Assembly (NCBI GenBank): GCA_017438745.1
Contig: JAFRUS010000014.1
Span: 1-64,000 of the forward strand
DNA length: 64,000 nt
Source: Oscillospiraceae bacterium
GTDB lineage: Bacteria > Bacillota > Clostridia > Oscillospirales > Ruminococcaceae
Direction: 5' to 3'
Shown here: positions 8,806 through 16,829 of the stretch, in pieces
Position numbering within the stretch: position 1 is the first letter of the stretch
How the letters are laid out: every line of letters begins with the position of its first letter
Notes under the pieces: generated by a model
Database searches by the model: none
Seen by the model: only the letters and a program-made list of their open reading frames with translations
Told to the model about the DNA's origin: nothing
Position numbers and translations under genes: made by a program

Positions 8806-10017
8806 TCAAACCATAGCGTCGAGTCTCTTGCCGATTTCCTTGAGGAATTCTTCAGAGTCAACCTTCTTCTTGTTTTCGAGCTTAGAAATAAGATAAAGGT
8901 CACCTGTCATTACGCCTTCTTCGATTGTCTGGATTGTAGCCTTTTCAAGCTTGTCAGCGAATGCGCAGAGTTCAGGAGTATTGTCGAGTTCTCCTCTCTT
9001 TCTGAGAGCGCCGCTCCATGCGAAGATAGTAGCAACAGAGTTTGTTGATGTTGTTTCGCCCTTGAGGTACTTGTAGTAGTGTCTCTGAACTGTACCGTGA
9101 GCTGCTTCGTATTCGTAGATACCGTCTGGTGAAACGAGTACTGAAGTCATCATTGCAAGGCTGCCGTAAGCTGTAGAAACCATGTCTGACATAACGTCAC
9201 CGTCATAGTTCTTGCAAGCCCAGATATAACCGCCGTTTGAACGGATTACACGGGCAACAGCGTCGTCGATGAGTGTGTAGAAATATTCGATTCCGAGTGC
9301 TTCGAACTTTTCCTTGTATTCAGCATCGAATACTTCCTGGAAAATATCCTTGAAGCGGTGGTCATACTTCTTTGAAATTGTATCCTTTGAAGCGAACCAT
9401 ACGTCCTGCTTAAGATCAAGACCGTAGTTGAAGCATGCTCTTGCAAAGCCTCTGATACTGTTATCCTTGTTGTGAAGGCCCTGAATGATACCGTCTGTAT
9501 CCTTGAAATCAAAGATCTCCTGTCTTGTTTCGTTGCCTTCAGCATCTGTAACAACGAGTTCAGCCTTTGAGCCCTTCTTAACCTGCATTTCTGTGTTCTT
9601 GTAAACATCACCGTATGCATGACGGGCAATTGTGATTGGCTGTGTCCATGTCGGGATGTAAGGTGTAACACCCTTTACGAGAATAGGTGTTCTGAATACT
9701 GTACCGTCGAGAATTGCACGGATAGTACCGTTAGGTGACTTCCACATTTCCTTAAGGTCGTATTCTGTCATTCTTGCAGCGTTTGGTGTGATTGTTGCAC
9801 ACTTAACTGCAACGCCGTACTTCTTTGTAGCTTCAGCACTGTCAACTGTAACCTTGTCGTTTGTCTCATTTCTGTACTTAAGACCAAGATCGTAATACTC
9901 TGACTTGAGATCTACATAAGGAAGGATGAGAATATCCTTGATCCACTGCCAGAGGATCCTTGTCATTTCGTCGCAGTCCATTTCGACAAGCGGGGTTTTC
10001 ATCTGAATCTTTGCCAT
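8806..10017 (-). CDS. icd: NADP-dependent isocitrate dehydrogenase
   Basis: 403 residues, full length for the homodimeric type II (eukaryote-like) isocitrate dehydrogenases. Features include [19 protein letters not shown] (substrate loop), the metal-binding region around [20 protein letters not shown] and NYDGDVMSD, and the cofactor region [12 protein letters not shown]. It converts isocitrate to 2-oxoglutarate and CO2 in the cytosol. With aconitase just upstream in the same direction this gives the oxidative arm to 2-oxoglutarate, expected to serve glutamate synthesis in an anaerobe without a full citrate cycle. The start is preceded by AGGAGG. Confidence 0.97.
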   Translation of the reverse strand: MAKIQMKTPLVEMDCDEMTRILWQWIKDILILPYVDLKSEYYDLGLKYRNETNDKVTVDSAEATKKYGVAVKCATITPNAARMTEYDLKEMWKSPNGTIRAILDGTVFRTPILVKGVTPYIPTWTQPITIARHAYGDVYKNTEMQVKKGSKAELVVTDAEGNETRQEIFDFKDTDGIIQGLHNKDNSIRGFARACFNYGLDLKQDVWFASKDTISKKYDHRFKDIFQEVFDAEYKEKFEALGIEYFYTLIDDAVARVIRSNGGYIWACKNYDGDVMSDMVSTAYGSLAMMTSVLVSPDGIYEYEAAHGTVQRHYYKYLKGETTSTNSVATIFAWSGALRKRGELDNTPELCAFADKLEKATIQTIEEGVMTGDLYLISKLENKKKVDSEEFLKEIGKRLDAMV

Positions 10018-10056
10018 TGAAGTATCCTCCTGTTTTGATATTAATAGTTATAATAC

Positions 10057-10095
10057 CTGATCACGGGATCTTAAATGAGCAAGACCAGTGATCAG
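10057..10095 (-). promoter_or_regulatory. Intercistronic hairpin between acn and icd
   Basis: Inverted repeat CTGATCAC / GTGATCAG (10057-10064 and 10088-10095) without a T-run, in the 116-bp gap between acn and icd. It could be an mRNA processing or stability element or an operator. Confidence 0.4.
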
Positions 10096-10133
10096 ATAAA
10101 ATACGATAGTAAATAATCCCCGTAAACCTTAAA

Positions 10134-12071
10134 TTACTTTAAGTTCTCTCTTGTGTAGTCGAGGAGACCACCGGCAAGGATGATATCCTTTGTACGTCCT
10201 GTGAGTTCGCAGAGAACAGGGATGCTTGCGCCAGTTGTCTTGTTTACTACTGTGAGTTCTGTCTTATTTGCTTCGATATCTGCACGAACGTTAATGATCT
10301 CGATATCGTCGCCTTCGTTTATCTTGTCGTAGTCTGCTTCGTTTACGAATGTGAGCGGAAGAATACCAGCGTTGATGAGGTTAGCTCTGTGGATTCTTGC
10401 GAAGCTCTTAACGAGAACTGCCTTGATTCCGAGGTAGAGAGGAGCAAGAGCTGCGTGTTCTCTTGATGAACCCTGACCGTAGTTAGCGCCGCCTACGATG
10501 ATCGACTGACCGAGGCTCTTTGCTCTTTCAGGGAACTTTTCATCACATACTGTGAAGCAGTGCTGTGAAATAGCCGGAATATTTGAACGGAGAGGAAGGA
10601 TCTTAGCACCTGCAGGCATGATGTGGTCTGTAGTGATGTTGTCCTCTACCTTGAGTGATACCTTGCACTGGATGTCCTTAACGAGCGGAGCAGTTTCCGG
10701 ATAAGGCTTGATGTTTGGTCCGCGGAGGATCTCAACGCTGTCCATATCCTTTTCATCAACAGGAGGTACGATCATGTTGTCGTTGATAACGAACTTTTCA
10801 GGAAGTTTAAAATCAGGCATTTCGCCAATGTCTCTTGGATCTGTGAGAACACCTGTAATTGCTGAGATAGCAGCCATTTCAGGAGATACGAGGTAGATCT
10901 GTCCGTCCTTTGTTCCTGAACGTCCGAGGAAGTTTCTGTTGAATGTTCTGAGTGAGATACCCTTTGAGTTAGGTGATTGACCCATACCGATACATGGACC
11001 GCATGCACTTTCGAGAATTCTTGCACCGGCATCGATCATGATTGAAAGGAGACCGTTCTGTGCGAGCATGTTGAGCACCTGCTTTGAACCAGGAGCGATA
11101 GAAAGTGAAACGTCAGGGTGAACTGTCTTACCCTTGAGTATGTGAGCAACCTTCATCATATCGAGGAGTGATGAGTTTGTGCATGAACCGATACAAACCT
11201 GATCGATCTTGATGTTGCCGATCTCCTTAACGCTCTTAACGTTATCTGGCATGTGAGGACATGCAGCGAGAGGAGCGAGTTCTGAGAGATTGATCTTTAT
11301 TTCTTCATCATAAACAGCATCTTCATCAGCAGCAAGCGGAACCCATACTTCTTCACGGCCCTGTGCTCTGAGGAACTGCTTTGTAACTTCGTCTGAAGGG
11401 AAAATTGATGTTGTAGCGCCGAGTTCAGCACCCATGTTTGTGATTGTAGCTCTTTCCGGAACTGAAAGTGTCTTAACACCTTCGCCGCAGTATTCGATGA
11501 CCTTGCCTACGCCGCCCTTAACAGACATGATTCTGAGAACTTCGAGAATAACGTCCTTTGCAGCAACCCATGGGCTGAGCTTGCCTGTGAGTTCTACCTT
11601 CACGACCTTAGGGCATGTGATGTAGTAAGCACCGCCGCCCATAGCAACAGCAACGTCAAGTCCGCCTGCACCGATGGCGATCATACCGATACCGCCGCCT
11701 GTAGGTGTGTGGCTGTCTGAACCGATAAGAGTCTTGCCAGGGATACCAAATCTTTCGAGGTGTACCTGATGGCAGATACCGTTACCTGGTCTTGAGAAAT
11801 AAATGCCGTGCTTCTTTGCTACGCTTCCGATAAATCTGTGGTCATCAGCATTTTCAAAGCCGTTCTGGAGAGTATTGTGGTCGATGTATGCAACAGAACG
11901 TTCTGTCTTTACTCGCGGAACACCGATAGCTTCAAATTCGAGGTAAGCCATTGTTCCTGTAGCGTCCTGTGTAAGTGTCTGGTCAATACGGATACCGATC
12001 TCGCTACCCTTGATCATTTCACCGTCAACGATATGATTTTTGAGGATCTTTTCAGTTAATGTAAGTCCCAT
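10134..12071 (-). CDS. acn: Aconitate hydratase
   Basis: 645 residues, a length like mitochondrial-type aconitases and shorter than AcnA or AcnB. It contains SDSHTPTGGG (118-127), the three [4Fe-4S] ligands C297 in CIGSCTNS and C357/C360 in SACGPC, and the swivel domain with NYGQGSSREHAAL. It isomerises citrate to isocitrate in the cytosol. It lies upstream of icd on the same strand with a 116-bp gap, so the two probably form one operon. A promoter and a dyad upstream suggest regulated expression. Confidence 0.97.
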   Translation of the reverse strand: MGLTLTEKILKNHIVDGEMIKGSEIGIRIDQTLTQDATGTMAYLEFEAIGVPRVKTERSVAYIDHNTLQNGFENADDHRFIGSVAKKHGIYFSRPGNGICHQVHLERFGIPGKTLIGSDSHTPTGGGIGMIAIGAGGLDVAVAMGGGAYYITCPKVVKVELTGKLSPWVAAKDVILEVLRIMSVKGGVGKVIEYCGEGVKTLSVPERATITNMGAELGATTSIFPSDEVTKQFLRAQGREEVWVPLAADEDAVYDEEIKINLSELAPLAACPHMPDNVKSVKEIGNIKIDQVCIGSCTNSSLLDMMKVAHILKGKTVHPDVSLSIAPGSKQVLNMLAQNGLLSIMIDAGARILESACGPCIGMGQSPNSKGISLRTFNRNFLGRSGTKDGQIYLVSPEMAAISAITGVLTDPRDIGEMPDFKLPEKFVINDNMIVPPVDEKDMDSVEILRGPNIKPYPETAPLVKDIQCKVSLKVEDNITTDHIMPAGAKILPLRSNIPAISQHCFTVCDEKFPERAKSLGQSIIVGGANYGQGSSREHAALAPLYLGIKAVLVKSFARIHRANLINAGILPLTFVNEADYDKINEGDDIEIINVRADIEANKTELTVVNKTTGASIPVLCELTGRTKDIILAGGLLDYTRENLK

Positions 12072-12150
12072 TAATTTACTCCGTTTCTCCGCAGCCTGAA
12101 AATAGTCTTTGTGTCCGGAAACATCTTCTGCGGTGCGATGTATCCGCTGT

Positions 12151-12172
12151 AGTGAACTTTTAGGTGTTCACT
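12151..12172 (-). promoter_or_regulatory. Dyad AGTGAAC-N8-GTTCACT at the acn promoter
   Basis: Perfect 7-bp inverted repeat just downstream of the predicted start of transcription of acn-icd. The position suits a repressor operator, though an mRNA hairpin is also possible. Confidence 0.45.
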
Positions 12173-12186
12173 CACACACACTATTT

Positions 12187-12216
12187 ATTTTACCACTTAT
12201 ACGCGGTACTTGTCAA
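12187..12216 (-). promoter_or_regulatory. Promoter of the acn-icd operon
   Basis: On the minus strand TTGACA (12211-12216), 18-bp spacer, TAAAAT (12187-12192). It overlaps the 3' end of the upstream guanylate-kinase-like gene. Confidence 0.65.
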
Positions 12217-12784
12217 TCAGATTTTCAATACATTTTACGACTTCTCCGACATTCTGTGAGGCATCTATACGATGGAGATTTCCATATTTCTCCGAGCGTC
12301 CTTTGTAGAAATCTGCCTCATCTGCAAGGAAACGTCTGCACACTTCGCTGTAATCAGGCGCTTTCTGGCGTGATTCACGGTCAATGCATCTTTTCAGGCG
12401 CTCACCGTTATCCATTTCCAGGTAAAACACCACTATGTCACTTTTGTCGTATTTTTCGTAGAGTTTGTCAATAACATCCGGCGTACAGATGATTATGTGA
12501 TCTGTCTTTCCTGATATGTCAATAGTGCAGGTAAAATAGTTCCAGTCACCGTGAACCGTATGGTAAGTACGCCTTTCGATGACTTCCCCCGCACTTTCCA
12601 GTTCGTGAAGCTTTGCCTCGTCAACGAAATGGTATTCAACACCATCGGTCTCACCCGTTCTTATAGGTCTGGTGGTGTAAGTGACCACGCGCTCGAGATC
12701 AGGTATGTTTTTGTTCATAAGTTCATTGAAGGCAGTATCCTTTCCGGATCCGCTTTTTCCAATAAGGCAGTAAATCTTTCCCAT
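12197..12784 (-). CDS. Guanylate-kinase-like protein
   Basis: 195 residues from the Met at 12784, chosen for its ribosome binding site GGAGGGAAACTTA; the frame extends 15 codons upstream without such a site. It has the P-loop GKSGSGKD, the guanylate-kinase signature TYTTRPIRTGETDGVEYHF and a lid region with RESRQKAPDY. The family phosphorylates GMP to GDP. The P-loop is followed by an acidic residue and the sequence is diverged from housekeeping Gmk, so it may be a second, specialised copy; the housekeeping gene is not visible here. Confidence 0.8.
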   Translation of the reverse strand: MGKIYCLIGKSGSGKDTAFNELMNKNIPDLERVVTYTTRPIRTGETDGVEYHFVDEAKLHELESAGEVIERRTYHTVHGDWNYFTCTIDISGKTDHIIICTPDVIDKLYEKYDKSDIVVFYLEMDNGERLKRCIDRESRQKAPDYSEVCRRFLADEADFYKGRSEKYGNLHRIDASQNVGEVVKCIENLIDKYRV

Positions 12785-12937
12785 TAAGTTTCCCTCCGTT
12801 GCTGATTTCCCATATGGGCATTTAAACATTATGATTATATCATTTTAACGCTTTATTTTCAATGCAAATTCTTACAGATAAAATCGTTTTTACAGTGTGC
12901 TCCGGTACGTATATTATAAAGAAATATTGTTTTTACG

Positions 12938-12966
12938 TTGATTAACAAATCAGATTATGATATTAT
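12938..12966 (+). promoter_or_regulatory. Promoter of the diguanylate cyclase gene
   Basis: TTGATT (12938-12943), 17-bp spacer, TATTAT (12961-12966). It predicts a leader of about 110 nt before the GTG at 13082. Confidence 0.55.
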
Positions 12967-12985
12967 TATAGTAAACAACATATTT

Positions 12986-13050
12986 ACTGGCGGTTACATT
13001 TACCGGTATGCACGCATCATTGCATACCACAGGTGATATTACCGGCCAGT
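12986..13050 (+). promoter_or_regulatory. Long nested hairpin in the 5' leader of the diguanylate cyclase gene
   Basis: Three stems nest in 65 nt: ACTGG-CGGT (12986-12994) with ACCG-g-CCAGT (13041-13050), UUACC (13000-13004) with GGUGA (13032-13036), and GGTATGC (13005-13011) with GCATACC (13022-13028). It ends about 20 nt before the ribosome binding site. It does not match the c-di-GMP riboswitch consensus I know. Confidence 0.5.
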
Positions 13051-13081
13051 CCGGCTATAATGATCATTGGAGGTATAAAAA

Positions 13082-14719
13082 GTGCTGCGATATCAGAAAT
13101 TTGCAGTTCTGTTTTCAGGGGTGGCTATGCTTATAGTCATACTGCTTATCTTTGCAGTCAGACATGATGAGTGGAGACAGAATGCTGCTTTGGATATAAA
13201 AGACGCCTGGCATTACGCTGACGGCTCACCCGTATCAATTGGCGGAGATATACACTATAATGAAAACAGGGAAGGCTCGGTTTTCTACAGTTTCAGTTCA
13301 CCGCACACAGACAGCCGTTCACTTTGTTTCAGGAGTCATAATATATTTTTCGATATTCTTGCTGACGGTGTAAATATTTATTCGTTTCATCCGAAGATAG
13401 GCGGGCTTTACGGTAAATGCTACGGTGACAGCATACATACTGTGCTGGTTCCGGCAGGTACCACTGAAATACGTATCGACGTCGTTTCGCTTAAAGATGA
13501 CAGATGGGATGGCTTTCACGAGATTGCTCTTCAGGATTCCGCCGGATACATCCATGAACTCGCCAAGGCACATCTGCCGGCATTCTGTATCTGTGCGGCA
13601 ACATTTCTGATAGGCATAATCCTTTTTACTGCCGGTACAGTTGCACTTCGTACCAATAAAGATATGGTTGAATCCATGTGTCTTGGTGTAATTACCATCC
13701 TTTTTACCGTGTGGTGTCATTCCCAGATAAGAATACTTCACATTATTTCACCAGATCCGCTTCTTATCAGAGTAATGGATTATGCAGCAATGGAACTCAT
13801 TCCTGTGCCGGTCTGGGTCTATACTGCTTCACTGACAAAGAGTCAGAAGAATCCGCTGGTACATACAGGTATTGCTCTGACACTTTTAAATTTTATTCTT
13901 TCGATCGTACTCACCTGTCTGAACATTGCAGATTACAGCAATTTTCTTATTTTCACTCACTCAATTATTTTTACCAGCATGATCGCCATTGCTTATATCT
14001 TCATTGGTGCAGTTAAGAAAAAACATGTGGTCTTAAAAAATACCAGATACATAATCACTGCTTTCCTTGCAGTTGCGGTCTGTGCTTTTCTCGATATCAT
14101 GCGTTATTACATTTTCCATTCACCATCTGTTACGCTGATGTCAAGGATCGGTCTGTTTCTGTTCATCATGATTCTTTCTGTTTATGAATTCCGAAAGCTC
14201 GTTAACCTTCGTGTATCAAGCAGACAGGCGGAACTTATGAAAAAACTTGCTATGGAAGATCCGCTCACAGGAATAGGATCAAGAGCAGCTTTCAGTGCTT
14301 TCGAAAACAGCCTTCGTGAAAAGAAGGAAGGAAAATGTATTTTCATACATTTCGATGTAAATAACCTGAAGAAAGTAAATGATAACTACGGACACGCTGA
14401 AGGCGACCGTTTTATTACCGCGGCAGCAGATATCATAAACAGCTGTTTCGGCAGTTCAGGACGATGTTTTCGTGTTGGCGGTGATGAGTTTTTCGCTGTT
14501 CTCGATGGTAAAAACCAGATGAGCGACTATGAAAACGGAATAGCAAAATTCACTGAAGAACAGAAGATTTACAATGAGACCGGAAATTCACCGGTACCGC
14601 TTATGATAGCTTACGGCATGGCGGAATATGATCTTTCCGACGGTGATCCGGAAAAAGCCGAACATATTGCTGACAACCGGATGTACGAGAAGAAAAGACA
14701 GATGAAATCACAGAACTGA
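13082..14719 (+). CDS. Membrane diguanylate cyclase (GGDEF)
   Basis: 545 residues starting at GTG with GGAGG eight bases upstream. Residues 1-30 form a membrane anchor. An extracytoplasmic region of about 150 residues follows, then seven or so hydrophobic helices (about 165-375), as in 7TMR-DISM-type sensors. The C-terminal cyclase domain holds FDVNNLKKVNDNYGH and the intact signature GGDEF (466-470). It would make c-di-GMP from two GTP in response to an external signal. No RxxD inhibitory site is visible upstream of GGDEF, so product feedback may be absent. Monocistronic, with a structured leader and a strong terminator. Confidence 0.92.
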   Translation: MLRYQKFAVLFSGVAMLIVILLIFAVRHDEWRQNAALDIKDAWHYADGSPVSIGGDIHYNENREGSVFYSFSSPHTDSRSLCFRSHNIFFDILADGVNIYSFHPKIGGLYGKCYGDSIHTVLVPAGTTEIRIDVVSLKDDRWDGFHEIALQDSAGYIHELAKAHLPAFCICAATFLIGIILFTAGTVALRTNKDMVESMCLGVITILFTVWCHSQIRILHIISPDPLLIRVMDYAAMELIPVPVWVYTASLTKSQKNPLVHTGIALTLLNFILSIVLTCLNIADYSNFLIFTHSIIFTSMIAIAYIFIGAVKKKHVVLKNTRYIITAFLAVAVCAFLDIMRYYIFHSPSVTLMSRIGLFLFIMILSVYEFRKLVNLRVSSRQAELMKKLAMEDPLTGIGSRAAFSAFENSLREKKEGKCIFIHFDVNNLKKVNDNYGHAEGDRFITAAADIINSCFGSSGRCFRVGGDEFFAVLDGKNQMSDYENGIAKFTEEQKIYNETGNSPVPLMIAYGMAEYDLSDGDPEKAEHIADNRMYEKKRQMKSQN

Positions 14720-14775
14720 CCAGAAAGCAGTACCTGTCCATGATAACTGAAACCTGAAATTATCCTGCATAAAAT

Positions 14776-14806
14776 AAAGGGGCTGTTTTTTAACAGCCCC
14801 TTTCCT
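14776..14806. terminator. Bidirectional terminator
   Basis: 12-bp stem AAAGGGGCTGTT / AACAGCCCCTTT (14776-14787 and 14792-14803) with a TTTT loop, between the convergent cyclase and RyR-domain genes. Confidence 0.85.
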
Positions 14807-14848
14807 TAGAATAAAACTGAACAGATCAGTTCATTTGTTTCTGTCTTC

Positions 14849-16810
14849 TTATTTCTTTCCCTGTGCATATTTTCTGTAGCGTGCCATCAGCGACATAAGA
14901 TCGTACTTGCACATTTCAGGTCTTGTCTCCATCAGCTTCTGCTGAGTTACAAGGCACGGATTTCTGCGGAATTTATCACTGCGCTCCCCGGCTCTCCAGC
15001 CGACCGAAGCCATATAGCAGCACCAGCGGCGGTGTTCAAGTGAAGCAAGCTCATAAGCAAAGCCGTCCTTCTTCATTTCTTCGAGAAGTTCTTCCTCTGA
15101 ACCATTCATCTGCCATGCCGAGCCGTTGTATTTCATAAGCGTACCGTTACTGCCGATAAGTTCTTCAAGCTTTTCCGGAAGCGGAGCTCCGTTTTCGGCT
15201 GCAAGTTTCGGTATCACATCGTTCTTAACTTCATCGTGATAAGCAGCTGCCTTGCTGGATGAACGTCTGAACAGTCTAAGTCTGTTCCACTCATTTTCAG
15301 GATCCTCATCGGAATTGTCTGCAGCACCTGCTTCGTTTGCGGTAATAAGAGCGATATTGTTGTAGAAGTGGTTGTAATCCTTTGCTATGCGGTCAATTGA
15401 ACGTCCTGTTATCATATCAAGAGTGATAACTGAGCTTCTGCCGTCGATGAGTCTTACATCTGTGAGTGCGCCTGCATCATCTGCGATATATTCCGCAAGA
15501 CGGCGGTCATTGTCCAGACGCATGAGTATCGGTATTCTGACACCTTTCTCTGCAAACAGTTCTTCAAGCTGTATCGCACAGTTTACTGCAAGGTCAGTAT
15601 CTTCAAGAGCGATAACCGCATAGGTGTACGGCTCTTTTTCAGCTCTTTCACGGACAGTATCGTAGAAATCAATATGAGTTACATTCACTTCAAAGAAATT
15701 GATCTCCAGAACACCGTCAGCCACATCGCTTTTCAGTACTACACGGTCATCAGTCATGTCAAAGCTGTCACGGCTGAACTGGTTGAGAAATACTGCTTTT
15801 CTTGAAGCTATACTGTTATCGAACACATCGATGATGATATGATTCTGCTCATGCACCACGCCGAGATTCATAGCCTGAAGCACAGCCTCCTCACCGAGTT
15901 TGCCAAGTCCTGCAACCAGAAGATGAACAGTCCAGTCCTTAAGCGGAGTATCTGTATCTCTGTAGACTGTGTGCAGCGGGCAGTCGGAATACATCTTTCG
16001 TGCCTGCATTTCCGGAAGGCCTATTATCTCAAGATCAAAGTAAGCGTCCGAACCTGCAGTGCTGTTGTAATAGGACGAGATAAGTCTGCTTATGCCCTCT
16101 TCCTCACATCTGCAGGATACCTTCGCACCAGGTGAAAGCATTATTCTGTATTCGCTGTCCTTCTCGTTGAGACGGAACAGCTGCAGAAGTGAAAAATTAC
16201 GTACCGATGATTTTTCAAAAAGAATGATATTTTCAGCCTTTTCAAGAAACATCTTTGAAACAAGAGAAGGTATATCCGATTCATCAGCCTTCAGCAGATC
16301 AGCACAGTGAACCGCATAGCCATGTTTATTGAGTCCGTACACTTCCTCACCGCTCAGTTTTTCAGCGGAAACGATGTGCACACAGGTTTTTTTCTTATCT
16401 GAAACACCGTTTTTAAGCATGGCACGCACATCATCGTTATATCCGAAAACAACTATGTGACGGCATTTTTTATTTCTGCGGAAAAATACTATAAACTGAA
16501 GCAGACGTTCCAGAAATTTATATATGAAAGAAAGCGTACAGTACGGAGCTGTGAAAACAGCGATACCGTATGCATAGGCAATGCTCCTGTTAAAGACTGA
16601 AGTATTATCCTTCATATATGCAAACGCATCTTTAAGGGTTACAGTTGCCTTGAAACCGAAAGCATTTATACTGTTCTGCAGAACAAGAAGGATCCTGAAA
16701 AACGGCGCATAGCTTTCGTAGTATATCGCGCCTTCAATTGTCGCAATAAGAAATGATACCGCTGCCAGCAGGAATATCAGACGGTTGGTATTTGTTTTGT
16801 TATTCTTCAT
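14849..16810 (-). CDS. Membrane TrkA-N-like protein with C-terminal RyR domain
   Basis: 653 residues. Hydrophobic segments lie at about 10-28 and 77-110. They are followed by a Rossmann-like TrkA-N unit (HIVVFGYNDD, from 118) and a second one (LLVAGLGKLGEEA, from 297). The last 75 residues resemble the ryanodine-receptor RyR domain: LASLEHRRWC, GWRAG, NPCLV and a terminal acidic/basic helix. No K+ selectivity filter TxGYG is visible, so whether it conducts ions is unclear. It follows the TIR gene by 18 bp with ribosome binding site AAAGGA and is almost certainly co-transcribed with it. My inference is that it is the ligand-gated effector of a TIR signalling pair. Confidence 0.75.
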   Translation of the reverse strand: MKNNKTNTNRLIFLLAAVSFLIATIEGAIYYESYAPFFRILLVLQNSINAFGFKATVTLKDAFAYMKDNTSVFNRSIAYAYGIAVFTAPYCTLSFIYKFLERLLQFIVFFRRNKKCRHIVVFGYNDDVRAMLKNGVSDKKKTCVHIVSAEKLSGEEVYGLNKHGYAVHCADLLKADESDIPSLVSKMFLEKAENIILFEKSSVRNFSLLQLFRLNEKDSEYRIMLSPGAKVSCRCEEEGISRLISSYYNSTAGSDAYFDLEIIGLPEMQARKMYSDCPLHTVYRDTDTPLKDWTVHLLVAGLGKLGEEAVLQAMNLGVVHEQNHIIIDVFDNSIASRKAVFLNQFSRDSFDMTDDRVVLKSDVADGVLEINFFEVNVTHIDFYDTVRERAEKEPYTYAVIALEDTDLAVNCAIQLEELFAEKGVRIPILMRLDNDRRLAEYIADDAGALTDVRLIDGRSSVITLDMITGRSIDRIAKDYNHFYNNIALITANEAGAADNSDEDPENEWNRLRLFRRSSSKAAAYHDEVKNDVIPKLAAENGAPLPEKLEELIGSNGTLMKYNGSAWQMNGSEEELLEEMKKDGFAYELASLEHRRWCCYMASVGWRAGERSDKFRRNPCLVTQQKLMETRPEMCKYDLMSLMARYRKYAQGKK

Positions 16811-16829
16811 CTTTCTGTCCTTTCATGCC

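Noticed and set aside
12986..13050. c-di-GMP (GEMM) riboswitch upstream of the diguanylate cyclase
   Set aside because: The leader is structured, but the conserved GEMM core motifs are not visible; it is reported as an unclassified structure instead.
14849..16810. Plain Trk/Kch potassium channel
   Set aside because: No TxGYG filter was found and the C-terminus is RyR-like, so a simple potassium channel call would be misleading.
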